DNA of 63,627 bases from Verrucomicrobiota bacterium. GTDB taxonomy: Bacteria > Verrucomicrobiota > Verrucomicrobiia > Verrucomicrobiales > DEV007. The translations under genes and the position numbers were made by a program. The notes under the pieces are model-generated. The model was not told where the DNA came from, did not search any database, and worked only from the letters and a program-made list of their open reading frames with translations. How positions within the stretch are numbered: position 1 is the first letter of the stretch; each line of letters begins with the position of its first letter. This document shows positions 18,566 through 27,111 of this stretch, one piece after another. Location of the stretch: the NCBI GenBank assembly GCA_024277195.1, contig JAJRVS010000259.1, positions 1 to 63,627 on the forward strand. Direction: 5' to 3'.

Positions 18566-19690
18566 TTAAGAAGTGAAACGGTCGTGGACGATTTTCCCCC
18601 CGTGAGTGATGACGCAACCTTTGAGCAGTTCGTCTTCGAGGTCGATGGGGAAAGTTTTGCTCTCTTCGTCGAGAAAGTGTTCCACCATGTTAGTGATGTT
18701 GGAGGAATAGACCTGGGTTGCGTTTTGTGGAACCAAACCTTCATAATTGGTCAGTCCGATCAGGGTGACGCCTTTGTCGGTGGTGACTTCTTCGCCGGCA
18801 ACCACGCCTTCAACATTGCCGCCGCCTTCAGCAGCGAGGTCAATGATCAGGCTGCCGTTTTGCATTTGAGCTACGACATCTTTTTTGATCAGCACCGGTG
18901 GTTTGCGGCCGAAAACTTTGGCGGTGGTGATCACCACATCGGATTGGGCACAGACCTTGGCTTGCGCTTCGATCTGGATTTTGATCTGCTCAGGAGTCAT
19001 CTCCTTGGCGTAACCGCCTTCGCTTTTGGTTTCACCGAGGTCGATGCGCAGGGCTTTTGCGCCCAGAGACTCGGCTTGTTCGAGCGCTTCTGGCCTGACG
19101 TCAAAGGCGGTGACCCGTGCGCCGAGTCGTTTGGCAGTGGCGATCGCTTGCAGTCCGGCTACGCCGATGCCGAGGATGAAAAATTTGGCCGGAGAGATGG
19201 TGCCTGCCGGGGTCATCATCATTGGCAGGATGGTTTTCATGCGGCTGGCGGCGAGAATGACGGAGGCGTAACCTGCCAAGTTGGCCTGCGAACTGAGGGC
19301 GTCCATTTTTTGGGCCAAGGTGGTGCGCGGAAGCATTTCCAGACTGATAGCGGTGGCATCGGCTTTGGCAAACGCTTCAATCAGGCTGGATTCATTAAAA
19401 GGGTCGAGGAAGCTGATGTGGATGGCGCCTTTTTTGAGTTTGGCGATTTCATCTGCCGGAGGTTTGCGTACTCGGACGATGATGTCGGCGTCCGCTAGGG
19501 ACGCATTGCGCTCGCTGGAGATTTCCGCCCCAGCTTCACGGTAATCTTCGTCTCTATGCCCGGAGGAGTCTCCTAGGCCTGATTCTATGATCACCGTAAC
19601 TCCAAGGGTAGAGAGTTTCTTTGTGCCGACGGGATCCAAGGCGGCTCGGGTTTCGTCGGGGTCCGTTTCTTTTGGCGCGAAGATTTTCAT
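18566..19690 (-). CDS. pntAa: NAD(P) transhydrogenase alpha subunit, NAD(H)-binding part
   Basis: A 374-residue soluble PntAa (domain I) starting at the ATG at 19690, which gives the family-typical MKIFAPKETDPDETRAALDP; a longer frame from a TTG at 19744 is rejected. It shows the alanine-dehydrogenase-like fold with the NAD motif FILGIGVAGLQAIATAKRLGARVTAFD and the RQD-loop counterpart. It is first in the operon. A thioredoxin-fold gene lies upstream on the same strand, separated by 96 bp, so it is probably independent. Confidence 0.94.
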   Translation of the reverse strand: MKIFAPKETDPDETRAALDPVGTKKLSTLGVTVIIESGLGDSSGHRDEDYREAGAEISSERNASLADADIIVRVRKPPADEIAKLKKGAIHISFLDPFNESSLIEAFAKADATAISLEMLPRTTLAQKMDALSSQANLAGYASVILAASRMKTILPMMMTPAGTISPAKFFILGIGVAGLQAIATAKRLGARVTAFDVRPEALEQAESLGAKALRIDLGETKSEGGYAKEMTPEQIKIQIEAQAKVCAQSDVVITTAKVFGRKPPVLIKKDVVAQMQNGSLIIDLAAEGGGNVEGVVAGEEVTTDKGVTLIGLTNYEGLVPQNATQVYSSNITNMVEHFLDEESKTFPIDLEDELLKGCVITHGGKIVHDRFTS

Positions 19691-19786
19691 GAAATAAGGA
19701 GCACTGATCGTCTCAGAGGGCAGTAACCTATCAAGCTCAGGCAAAGTGTCGAATGGAATTTTTTGTCTGCGCTGGTATTTGCTGCA

Positions 19787-20596
19787 TCAATGAGCTTTGT
19801 TTTCCTCGCGGTTAACGTTGCTCGGGAAGGACTGGGTATAGGCCTGGTCTTTTGGACTGAGGGTTTTTATCTCTACTTGCCACTTTTCACCTGCGGCGGA
19901 TTTCAGAGTGACGGACGTTCCATTGCGTTGCACAAACTGGGCGAAAAATTTCTGACCTTTGTGGTTTTCCCACTCGCGGTATCCTCTGGTTTTCAGTGTT
20001 TTTCTTTTTTGGGAAATTTCAACAAGTTGGGCGTCCGTCACGGTTTTGAGGTTATTGAAATAATCGACTGGTCGCCCACTGTGGTAACCAGTGGTCTGGT
20101 GGATCACATGCCCGTTGGGGTCGAAAAAAAGCAGGACTGGCAGCCCGCTGACTTTGAATTTTTCTTTTAGTTTGCGTAGGGCATCAGGAATCTCTAGTGG
20201 ATCCCGTGGGTAGTCGAGGTAACAAAGGACCAGATTCTTTTTGGCGTAGCTGTTGAAGGTTTTGGATGAGATCACTTCGGAGCTGAGATCCTGGCAGATG
20301 GTATTCCACTGTGCGGTGAAAAGCAGCAGCATCGGTTTCTGTTTGGCTTTGGCGATGGAGAAAGCTTTGTGGGGATTGCGTTCCCATACCGCAGCATTGG
20401 GATCTGTGGGGATATTGGGTTGAAGAGGAATTTTGTCAGGGATGACCCCCGAACGTTTGATCAACCCATTGGCATCGGGCACCGGGGTAGCTACGATGGG
20501 CTGGCTGGTTTCCTGGGCTTGAAGCGACATCGGACCAGTCACCAATAAAAAGGAAAGCAAGGCAAGGAACTGGCAATGGTGGTTGGGAAAATGCAC
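19787..20596 (-). CDS. Exported thioredoxin-fold protein with C-terminal SHD1-like domain
   Basis: A 269-residue protein with an N-terminal hydrophobic signal (about 8-27, ending SLQAQ). A thioredoxin-like domain follows (about 85-190; MLLLFTAQWNTIC, then LPVLLFFDPNGHVIHQTTGY). The usual WCxxC redox site reads WNTIC here, so the first Cys is absent and disulfide oxidoreductase activity is doubtful. The C-terminal about 50 residues (YREWENHKGQKFFAQFVQR, then KTLSPKDQAYTQ) resemble the SHD1-type domain common in Planctomycetota and Verrucomicrobiota. Likely an envelope scaffold or chaperone-like protein; the function is not established. Confidence 0.72.
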   Translation of the reverse strand: MHFPNHHCQFLALLSFLLVTGPMSLQAQETSQPIVATPVPDANGLIKRSGVIPDKIPLQPNIPTDPNAAVWERNPHKAFSIAKAKQKPMLLLFTAQWNTICQDLSSEVISSKTFNSYAKKNLVLCYLDYPRDPLEIPDALRKLKEKFKVSGLPVLLFFDPNGHVIHQTTGYHSGRPVDYFNNLKTVTDAQLVEISQKRKTLKTRGYREWENHKGQKFFAQFVQRNGTSVTLKSAAGEKWQVEIKTLSPKDQAYTQSFPSNVNREENKAH

Positions 20597-20738
20597 GGAT
20601 GAAAAATATAAACGAGCAGAGATTGAGCTTAACTTGGATTCCGTAGGTAATGGAGTGAAATGATACTGGGAGAGGGGCTTGAATTAATGCTGAAGAGGAT
20701 GTGTATTGGGGATTGTAGCAGCTCATCGAATAAGCGAT

Positions 20739-22289
20739 ATGAAAACCACTCTCAGTCTCCTTTTTTCCCTTGCCTTCATTTGTCCCCAGTTATGGGCGCT
20801 AGAGAAAAGTTTTCCGAATATTATTTACATTTTAGCTGATGATTTTGGTTATGGTGACGCAAGTTGTTATAATCCTGAATCAAAAATAATCACCCCACAC
20901 ATTGACCGTTTGGCGAAAGCTGGCATGCGCTTCACTGATGCCCACACGCCTTCGTCGGTGTGTTCGCCAACACGTTATGGCATTTTGACCGGACGTTATT
21001 GTTGGCGCACTAGATTAAAAGAGCGGGTGCTGGATGGTTTTGATCCGCCTTTGATCGAACCAGATCAGGTCACGGTGGCTTCTTTTTTGAAAAAACAGGG
21101 ATACGCTACGGCAGCTGTGGGTAAATGGCATCTGGGCATGAACTGGACGGACAAAAAAGGCGTGGAGGTGCCGTGGATCCCTACTGCAGAGAAAAAGCGT
21201 CCAAGGAACGGTTTTGATGTGGATTATACCGCGAAGATCAAAGGTGGCCCGATCGCAGTCGGCTTTGATTATTATTTTGGTATTTCGGCGTCGCTGAACA
21301 TGGCGCCATTTTGTTATTTGAAGAATGATCGTGCTTTACATCTGCCTGTTTGGCAGCAAAAACGCATCAGCTCGGACTTTGTCTCAGTGGATGAGGGCAT
21401 GCGCTCACCGGATTTTACTATCACAGGGGTGATGCCGCGGCTCACTGGTGAAGCGATTGCAGTGATTGAAAATCACGCGGCAGAAAAGTCGACGAAGCCT
21501 TTGTTCCTTTACGCTCCCCTGACCTCACCGCATTTGCCCTTGGCACCGAATGTGGAATATCGCGGCAGTAGTCAGGCGGGAGAATATGGGGATTTTGTGG
21601 TTGAGACGGATGCGTTTGTCGGGGCGATTATGGATGCGCTGGAACGCACGGGGATGGCTGATGATACCCTGGTGGTGTTCACCTCTGATAACGGCGGTTT
21701 GTATCATTGGTGGCAAGCGAAGGAAGCGGATGATTTGAAACATTATCGAGTGAACAAGCGGGGGCAATATGTGAAGGACCGTGGGCATCAGGGAAATGCT
21801 CACTTACGTGGCACTAAAGCGGATATATGGGAAGGTGGGCATCGGGTTCCCTTCATCGTGCGTTGGCCGGGTAAAACTCCGGCGGGTTCGACTAGTAACG
21901 ATTTGATCGAATTGACGGATTTACTGGCCACCTGTGCAGCGATCACTGGAGTGGAGTTGCCGCAGGGGGCAGGTCCAGACAGTCGTAATATATTGCCAGC
22001 TTTGTTGGGGAGGGAGGGCGCTGAACCGCTGAGGGATTATGCCGTCCATCATTCCCTGTGGGGGATGTTTGCTATTCGTAAGGGAGATTGGAAATTGATC
22101 GAGCACCGGGGTTCGGGTGGATTCACTCGTCCGCGGGAAATTGATCCGACAAAAGAAGGTGGGCCGGTTGGGCAGTTATATAATTTGAAGGATGATCCTG
22201 CCGAGACAAAAAACCTTTGGGATGAAGAGCCGCAAGTGGTGAAGCAATTGTTGAAGCTGCTGAAAGAAGTGAAAACTGGCGATGCCTGA
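20739..22289 (+). CDS. Secreted sulfatase (type I, formylglycine-dependent)
   Basis: A 516-residue sulfatase. The start at 20739 gives a clean signal peptide (MKTTLSLLFSLAFICPQLWA). The N-terminal metal site (IIYILADDFGYGD) and the maturation signature CSPTR (Cys75, to be converted to formylglycine) are intact, as are GKWHLG and the later FTSDNGG metal-binding block. It resembles arylsulfatase A-type enzymes. It would remove sulfate esters from polysaccharides in the periplasm. A metallo-beta-lactamase-fold gene overlaps its 3' end by 8 bp, implying translational coupling. A formylglycine-generating enzyme is not in the window. Confidence 0.92.
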   Translation: MKTTLSLLFSLAFICPQLWALEKSFPNIIYILADDFGYGDASCYNPESKIITPHIDRLAKAGMRFTDAHTPSSVCSPTRYGILTGRYCWRTRLKERVLDGFDPPLIEPDQVTVASFLKKQGYATAAVGKWHLGMNWTDKKGVEVPWIPTAEKKRPRNGFDVDYTAKIKGGPIAVGFDYYFGISASLNMAPFCYLKNDRALHLPVWQQKRISSDFVSVDEGMRSPDFTITGVMPRLTGEAIAVIENHAAEKSTKPLFLYAPLTSPHLPLAPNVEYRGSSQAGEYGDFVVETDAFVGAIMDALERTGMADDTLVVFTSDNGGLYHWWQAKEADDLKHYRVNKRGQYVKDRGHQGNAHLRGTKADIWEGGHRVPFIVRWPGKTPAGSTSNDLIELTDLLATCAAITGVELPQGAGPDSRNILPALLGREGAEPLRDYAVHHSLWGMFAIRKGDWKLIEHRGSGGFTRPREIDPTKEGGPVGQLYNLKDDPAETKNLWDEEPQVVKQLLKLLKEVKTGDA

Positions 22290-22953
22290 AAATGTGATGC
22301 AGATTCGTTGCCCGATGGTGTGCTGTTATGCCATTCGGGTGAATGAATGTGTTTATCTCATTGATACGGGGTTTGTTGGAGGAGTGAAGGCGATCGAGCG
22401 AGCCTTGGACCAGGAGGGCTGGAGAGGTCTGCCGGTGAAAGGTATCCTCCTGACTCATGGGCATCTCGATCATACGTTGAATGCCGCATCGCTTGCAGAG
22501 CGGCACCAGGCGTGGGTGGCGGCTCCAGCAGCCGATCGCTTATTATTGAATGGGGATTTTCGGGTGACTGGACTTGGATGGGTAGGAGGTGCGATGCAGC
22601 AGCTAGGTGCAGTTTTTTTGCATTACAGAAAGGCGGAAGATATTACCTGGTATGAAGAAGATACTCCGGAAGTGTTTCCTGATGCTCTCAGTATTGTAAA
22701 ATTGCCGGGACACACGGCGGGGCACTCGGGATTTCTTTTTGGTCGTCATTTGTTTTGCGGAGATGTGTTTGCCAGTTTTGGGGCAGCGTCTCATTTGTCA
22801 CCCGGGATTTTCAACGAAGACACTGAATTGGCGAAAAGGAGTCTGCTCGAAGTGGCAAAAATGGATATTGACGGCGTGTTCCCTCATCATTGTGATGGAG
22901 CTCCCCCGGAAATACATCTTGAGAGGTTGAGAGGGATTGCCGCTAAAATTTAA
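22282..22953 (+). CDS. Metallo-beta-lactamase fold hydrolase
   Basis: A 223-residue MBL-fold protein with the metal-binding HxHxDH motif (LTHGHLDHT), a second His block (LPGHTAGHSGFLF), the bridging Asp region (FCGDVFASFG) and a late His (FPHHCDG). It has no signal peptide, so it acts in the cytoplasm. It begins inside the sulfatase gene (8-bp overlap). The class includes glyoxalase II-like hydrolases and thioesterases; the substrate is unknown. Confidence 0.86.
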   Translation: MPENVMQIRCPMVCCYAIRVNECVYLIDTGFVGGVKAIERALDQEGWRGLPVKGILLTHGHLDHTLNAASLAERHQAWVAAPAADRLLLNGDFRVTGLGWVGGAMQQLGAVFLHYRKAEDITWYEEDTPEVFPDALSIVKLPGHTAGHSGFLFGRHLFCGDVFASFGAASHLSPGIFNEDTELAKRSLLEVAKMDIDGVFPHHCDGAPPEIHLERLRGIAAKI

Positions 22954-23097
22954 GCGTGGAAAATTGATCACTGTGGAAAAATATATTTTAAGGGAGGATC
23001 CCAATGGAAAAAAGTTCTTGTGTGTGGGGGATGTCGTTGTATTATGGGGGAAGGGACATATTCGGGGGAGTCGAAGCGCTAGAGAAAGGGATCAATT

Positions 23098-24216
23098 ATG
23101 AGGAAGATACGGGAGTTTTTGTTGGGGCCGGAGGGGCAGACGAATTATTATCACGTGGTGAGCCGGACGACGGGACGGGATATTTTGTTTGAGGATGATG
23201 AGAAGGAAACTTTTCGAATTCTGATGCTTAAGCAGTTGAAATTCAGCGGGCTGCGGGCGCTGGCTTGGTGTTTTATGGGCAATCACTTTCATTTGTTGTT
23301 GGAGGTGCCGGACAGTGAGCTGGCGACAGAGGGGTGGACGGATGAGGATTATATCAGGCGACTGGAGGTGTTTAAGAATGAGTGGTCGAGTAAGTTGGTG
23401 CTGGATGAGGTGGAGCTGTTTAGGGGGAATGGGGCGGATGAAAAGGTGAGTGCGATTGCGGAATTGGTGAAGGCGCGGTTGTTTGATCTATCGATGTTTA
23501 TGAAGGAGTTGAAGCTGAAAATGACATTGGCTTACAACAGAAAACACGGTCGGGTGGGGACTTTGTGGGAGGGGCCGTTTAAGAGCGTGTTGTTAGAACC
23601 TCCTTCGCCATTCTCCTTCGCTAAAGCTACGGCGAACAAGGGGCTTCGGCGATCAGGGGGGGCTGATAAAGAGAGTGGAGAGAGCAGTGATGCGCTGCGG
23701 ATGGTGGCGGCTTATATTGATCTGAATCCGGTGCGTGCGGGGCTGGCGCAGGAGCCGGAGGGTTACCGTTGGTGTTCGTATGCGGCGGCGGTGGCCGGGG
23801 TGCGCGGGGCGAGGCAGGGGCTGTGTTATGCGGTGACGGGTCGGAGTCGGGTGGCGTGGAAGAAGGTGGCGCAGGAGTATCGGTGTTTGCTGTATGCAAA
23901 AGGGGAGCAGGTGAACGCGGATGTGACGGTAGACGGTTACAACAAAGGAAAGGGTGGTTTCAGCCGGGCGGAAATCAAGGAAGTGCTGGAATCAGGTGGG
24001 CGTTTGCCAGTGGCGGAGGCTTTGCGGTGCCGGGTGAGGTATTTTACTGATGGAGCGGTGTTGGGCAGCCAGAGGTATGTGGATGATTTTTTTGAGAGCA
24101 AGAGGGGGTGTTTTGGCGCGCGTCGTAAGGACGGGGGGCGGAAGATGCGTGGGGCGCAGTGGGGGGATTTGAGGGTATTGCGGGATTTAAAGGTGGATGT
24201 GATAAGAGGGGCGTAA
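23098..24216 (+). CDS. REP-associated tyrosine transposase-like protein (RAYT / Y1 family)
   Basis: A 372-residue IS200-like transposase domain protein. It shows NYYHVVSRT near the N-terminus, the HUH metal site in CFMGNHFHLLLE, the candidate tyrosine region LAYNRKHGRVGTLWEGPFKS and the AAYIDLNPVRAGL block typical of RAYTs. A C-terminal extension of about 90 residues (GYNKGKGGFSRAEI onward) is also common in RAYT subgroups. No terminal repeats of an insertion sequence flank it, so it is a domesticated-type gene rather than a mobile element. An in-frame low-similarity insert lies between SVLLE and ALRMVAAY (see the REP-like element). Confidence 0.88.
   Translation: MRKIREFLLGPEGQTNYYHVVSRTTGRDILFEDDEKETFRILMLKQLKFSGLRALAWCFMGNHFHLLLEVPDSELATEGWTDEDYIRRLEVFKNEWSSKLVLDEVELFRGNGADEKVSAIAELVKARLFDLSMFMKELKLKMTLAYNRKHGRVGTLWEGPFKSVLLEPPSPFSFAKATANKGLRRSGGADKESGESSDALRMVAAYIDLNPVRAGLAQEPEGYRWCSYAAAVAGVRGARQGLCYAVTGRSRVAWKKVAQEYRCLLYAKGEQVNADVTVDGYNKGKGGFSRAEIKEVLESGGRLPVAEALRCRVRYFTDGAVLGSQRYVDDFFESKRGCFGARRKDGGRKMRGAQWGDLRVLRDLKVDVIRGA
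23602..23657. repeat. REP-like palindromic element inside the RAYT gene
   Basis: The segment contains CCTTCGCC (23602-23609) and GGCGAACAAGG (23631-23641), with TTCGCC/GGCGAA pairing, around CTTCGCTAAAGCTACGG. This is in the style of short palindromic REP elements that RAYT proteins recognise. It is in frame and encodes an extra stretch (PSPFSFAKATANKG) at a point where RAYT proteins are normally continuous. Confidence 0.45.
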
Positions 24217-24380
24217 CAAGTGGTTGTCCGGGGAAATAGGAGATACGATGGCGCAATTTGACATCTAAACCTGTGGTCGATTTTGTTGAAAGTCCCGCCG
24301 ACTTTAATTGACTTTAGGGGCAAGCTCTTATAAACGGTAACAGCCCTTTTTCTGTACCGATTCAGGGCTGGATTGATGAG

Positions 24381-24914
24381 ATGGGATACCGCGTTTTTAT
24401 ATTTGTATTATTGCTGATCACCTGGGTGCTGCTTTCAGGCCAGTTTGACGCTTTTCATTTGATCCTGGGCTTGATTTCATGTGCTTTGGTGACGTGGATG
24501 TCGTCGGATTTGTTGTTTCGCACCCGAGAGGACCCGGTGATGCAGCGGGTGCAGGAGGGCTGGAAGCTGGTTTGGTATTTTTTGTGGATGTTGTGGCAGA
24601 TTTTTCTGGCAAATATCGCAATTTTGAAGCTGGCACTGTCACCGAGCGCTTTACAGCAGGTTAATCCGAGCATTGTGCATTTTAAAACCAAGCTGAAGTC
24701 AGATTTCGCTAAGTTTTTGCTCGCTAATTCGATCACTTTGACTCCGGGTACGGTGACGATCAAAATCAGAGGGGATGATTTTTACGTGCACGCGATCAAT
24801 GAGGAGGCTGCGGCGGGTTTGGACGGGGAAATGGAGCGGCGTATCGCGCGTATTTACCGGGCGGAGCGTGCTGCGTCCAGCAGTGAATCCAGTGGAGAGG
24901 AGGATTCCCAATGA
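24381..24914 (+). CDS. Cation:proton antiporter subunit E (MrpE/MnhE, MbhA-like)
   Basis: A 177-residue protein with two N-terminal transmembrane helices (FIFVLLLITWVLLSGQFDAFHLILGLISC) and a cytoplasmic domain carrying TLTPGTVTIKIRGDDFYVHAIN, the family signature. It opens the Mrp/Mbh-like operon; its stop overlaps the next ATG by 4 bp (ATGA). MrpE is needed for assembly of the antiporter complex. Confidence 0.93.
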   Translation: MGYRVFIFVLLLITWVLLSGQFDAFHLILGLISCALVTWMSSDLLFRTREDPVMQRVQEGWKLVWYFLWMLWQIFLANIAILKLALSPSALQQVNPSIVHFKTKLKSDFAKFLLANSITLTPGTVTIKIRGDDFYVHAINEEAAAGLDGEMERRIARIYRAERAASSSESSGEEDSQ

Positions 24915-25222
24915 ACACCTTTTTTGTTTGGTCGGGCATTGCCTTGTTGCTGATGATGGTGCCGATTTTTTATCGTATGCACATCGGCCCGACAGCGATT
25001 GACCGGATTTTAGCGGTTAATGTGATTGGCACTAAAACAGCGGTATTGTTGGTTTTCATCGGAACGATTTTCCCTGGGGGGCGAATTGAAATGTTCGTTG
25101 ATTTCGCCTTGGCTTACGGCTTGTTGAATTTTATTGGATCGTTGGCAGCAGCGAGATATTTCCATCGTTCCAAGGCGGTGGCTGGCGAAATTGATGTGGA
25201 GGGAGAGGCTGAGGGGTCCTGA
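24911..25222 (+). CDS. Cation:proton antiporter subunit F (MrpF/MnhF, MbhB-like)
   Basis: A 103-residue protein with three transmembrane helices and the family block MHIGPTAIDRILAVNVIGTKTAVLLVFIG. Overlaps subunit E by 4 bp and precedes subunit G by 3 nt. The C-terminus is Glu-rich. Confidence 0.92.
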   Translation: MNTFFVWSGIALLLMMVPIFYRMHIGPTAIDRILAVNVIGTKTAVLLVFIGTIFPGGRIEMFVDFALAYGLLNFIGSLAAARYFHRSKAVAGEIDVEGEAEGS

Positions 25223-25225
25223 CAA

Positions 25226-25606
25226 ATGAGTATCATTATTAACATCATCAGTATCGTTTTCATCCTAGCCGGCCTGGTATTTTTCTTTGGCTCGGTGGTG
25301 GGAGTGGTGCGCTTTCCGGATTTTTACACCCGCATGCATGCGGCGGGCAAGGGGGACACCTTGTCGAGTTTGTTGGTGGTCATGGGTTTTGCGGTGTATC
25401 ACCTAGGTCAGATTCACTGGACGGATTTTGCTTGGGCTGATTTGTTGGTGGTGATCAAGTTGCTCGCTATTTGTGCTTTTATCATGCTGACTTCGCCAAC
25501 CGCGACCCATGCCTTGATGGATGCGGGTTATGAGGACGGTATCGAGCCGCTGTTGCGGAAAAAGGGCAATGCTTTACAGGATGAGGAGATAGGAGATAGG
25601 AGATAG
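25226..25606 (+). CDS. Cation:proton antiporter subunit G (MrpG/MnhG, MbhC-like)
   Basis: A 126-residue protein with three transmembrane helices. It contains VGVVRFPDFYTRMHAAGKGDTLSS and LTSPTATHALMDAGY, both diagnostic of MnhG. It is tightly spaced in the operon. Confidence 0.93.
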   Translation: MSIIINIISIVFILAGLVFFFGSVVGVVRFPDFYTRMHAAGKGDTLSSLLVVMGFAVYHLGQIHWTDFAWADLLVVIKLLAICAFIMLTSPTATHALMDAGYEDGIEPLLRKKGNALQDEEIGDRR

Positions 25607-25613
25607 TTTTTAC

Positions 25614-25859
25614 ATGATCTGGCAGTTCGACATTATTATTCTTATTTTCCTGGTGATCACGGCGGTGATTTCTTTACGGGTGAAGGATTTGTTAGCGGCT
25701 TCGATGGTCTTTGGTACGTATAGTTTTTTGATCTGTCTTTTATGGGCGGGTATGGGGGCGGTGGACGTGGCTTTTACTGAGGCGACGGTTGGTGCGGGTA
25801 TCAGTGCGGTTATTTTGATCGCTACGGTTTACAATACCAGGAGGGATTCATCGGATTAA
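25614..25859 (+). CDS. Small DUF4040/MbhD-like antiporter subunit
   Basis: An 81-residue protein with three transmembrane helices, containing DLLAASMVFGTYSFLICLLWA and VDVAFTEATVGAGIS. In canonical Mrp systems this domain is fused to the C-terminus of MrpA; in the archaeal membrane-bound hydrogenase it is the separate subunit MbhD. Here it is separate, so the operon follows the Mbh-like layout. Seven nt after subunit G. Confidence 0.86.
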   Translation: MIWQFDIIILIFLVITAVISLRVKDLLAASMVFGTYSFLICLLWAGMGAVDVAFTEATVGAGISAVILIATVYNTRRDSSD

Positions 25860-25863
25860 GAAC

Positions 25864-26625
25864 ATGAAGTGGGTCGGACTTATAGCGGTGATATTTACTG
25901 GGGGCTTACTGCTCTCGGCGATGGATGATTTTCCTAATTGGGGTGATGCGCATTCCCCTGCCAATGCCAGTCCGGTGTCACAGTATTATATCGAAAAAAC
26001 CATCGAGGACTCAGGGGTTCCTAATATGGTGACAGCGGTTTTGGCGGATTATCGCGGTTATGATACGATGTTCGAAACGGTAGTGGTATTGATCGCGGGT
26101 ATTGCGATCATGGCGATCCTGCGAGTGATGAATGGAGTCCCTGGTGGGGCACGGCCTTCACCTGCGCATGAGATTGGCGATCAACATGATATCATTATTG
26201 GTACCACTTGCCGTTTGCTGATCCCGGTTTTGCAGTTGTTTGCACTTTATGTGATTGCGCATGGTCACCACAGTCCGGGCGGGGGGTTTCAAGGGGGGGT
26301 GATTCTGGGGGCGAGTTTTATTTTGACTGCTATCGCCAAGGGGCTGGATCCGGCCTTGGAAAGATTACCCGAAAAACGCTACGTGAAACTTGCTTTTGTC
26401 GGAGTGGTGATTTATTCCGGCTTTGGTGTGGCGTGTTTGTTACTGGGGGAGAACTTTTTGGACTACGGGGTTTTGCAGGTGTTGCTGCCGACGATCGACG
26501 CGGCCGAGGCTCGTTCGCACAGTATGCTGGGAGTTGAAGTCGGTGTCGCTTTTACGGTGTCTGCGATCATGTTTGCGATCTATGCAAACCTAGCCAGCAA
26601 GGGTGAACTGGAAGGAGGGCTTTAA
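25864..26625 (+). CDS. MbhE-MnhB fusion-like antiporter subunit
   Basis: A 253-residue protein. Residues 1-90 (SPVSQYYIEKTIEDSGVPN, then NMVTAVLADYRGYDTMFET) match the MbhE or MrpA C-terminal type segment. Residues from about 105 (IIIGTTCRLLIPVLQLFALY, then GHHSPGGGFQGGVILGASFI) are a MnhB domain with its conserved HHSPGGGFQGG loop. In archaeal Mbh these are two genes, MbhE and MbhF. About six transmembrane helices. Confidence 0.88.
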   Translation: MKWVGLIAVIFTGGLLLSAMDDFPNWGDAHSPANASPVSQYYIEKTIEDSGVPNMVTAVLADYRGYDTMFETVVVLIAGIAIMAILRVMNGVPGGARPSPAHEIGDQHDIIIGTTCRLLIPVLQLFALYVIAHGHHSPGGGFQGGVILGASFILTAIAKGLDPALERLPEKRYVKLAFVGVVIYSGFGVACLLLGENFLDYGVLQVLLPTIDAAEARSHSMLGVEVGVAFTVSAIMFAIYANLASKGELEGGL

Positions 26626-26634
26626 ATTTTTGTC

Positions 26635-27111
26635 ATGAGTGAAATTACGAGTCAATATCTGATCGATCACTTCAACTTCTGGGTTGCGGTGGTGTTGATG
26701 ATGATCGGGCTGTATGCCATGATCACGAAGAATAATCTGATCAAAAAACTGATAGGCATGTCGATTTTCCAGACGGCGATTATTTTGTTTTATGTGTCTG
26801 CCGGGGTGAAAGAAGGGGCGACGATTCCGATTCTGGAGCATCACGTGGCGGAGACGGAGCAGGTGGAAGCGGGTGAGCACGCGGAGGGGCATTCCACAAC
26901 AAAGGCTTCGTCCAGTCACGAGGTTCATGCGATCAATCCTGATGATTATTCAAACCCTTTACCCCACGTTTTGATGCTGACGGCTATCGTGGTGGGGGTG
27001 GCGACGCTGGGGGTGGCTTTGGCGGTGTCGCAGGTGATTTATAAAAACTACGGAACTTTGGAGGAAGACGAGATTCTTGCTAAAATAAAAGCAGCGGAAA
27101 ACGATGGCTGA
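26635..27111 (+). CDS. Cation:proton antiporter subunit C (MrpC/MnhC, NuoK-like)
   Basis: A 158-residue NuoK-like protein with three transmembrane helices (FWVAVVLMMIGLYAMI; GMSIFQTAIILFYVSA; and HVLMLTAIVVGVATLGVAL) and the NPLPHVLMLTAIVVG family block. Between helices 2 and 3 lies a His/Glu-rich insert of about 50 residues (HHVAETEQVEAGEHAEGHS) longer than in most MnhC proteins. Its 3' end overlaps the first large subunit by 8 bp. Confidence 0.92.
   Translation: MSEITSQYLIDHFNFWVAVVLMMIGLYAMITKNNLIKKLIGMSIFQTAIILFYVSAGVKEGATIPILEHHVAETEQVEAGEHAEGHSTTKASSSHEVHAINPDDYSNPLPHVLMLTAIVVGVATLGVALAVSQVIYKNYGTLEEDEILAKIKAAENDG

Noticed and set aside
23004-23192. Separate 62-residue gene in front of the RAYT gene
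   Set aside because: It overlaps the RAYT start in another frame, has no recognised domain and no clear ribosome-binding advantage.
23098-24216. Full insertion sequence around the transposase-like gene
   Set aside because: No flanking terminal repeats or target duplications are visible and the protein is of the REP-associated type, which is usually a single domesticated gene.
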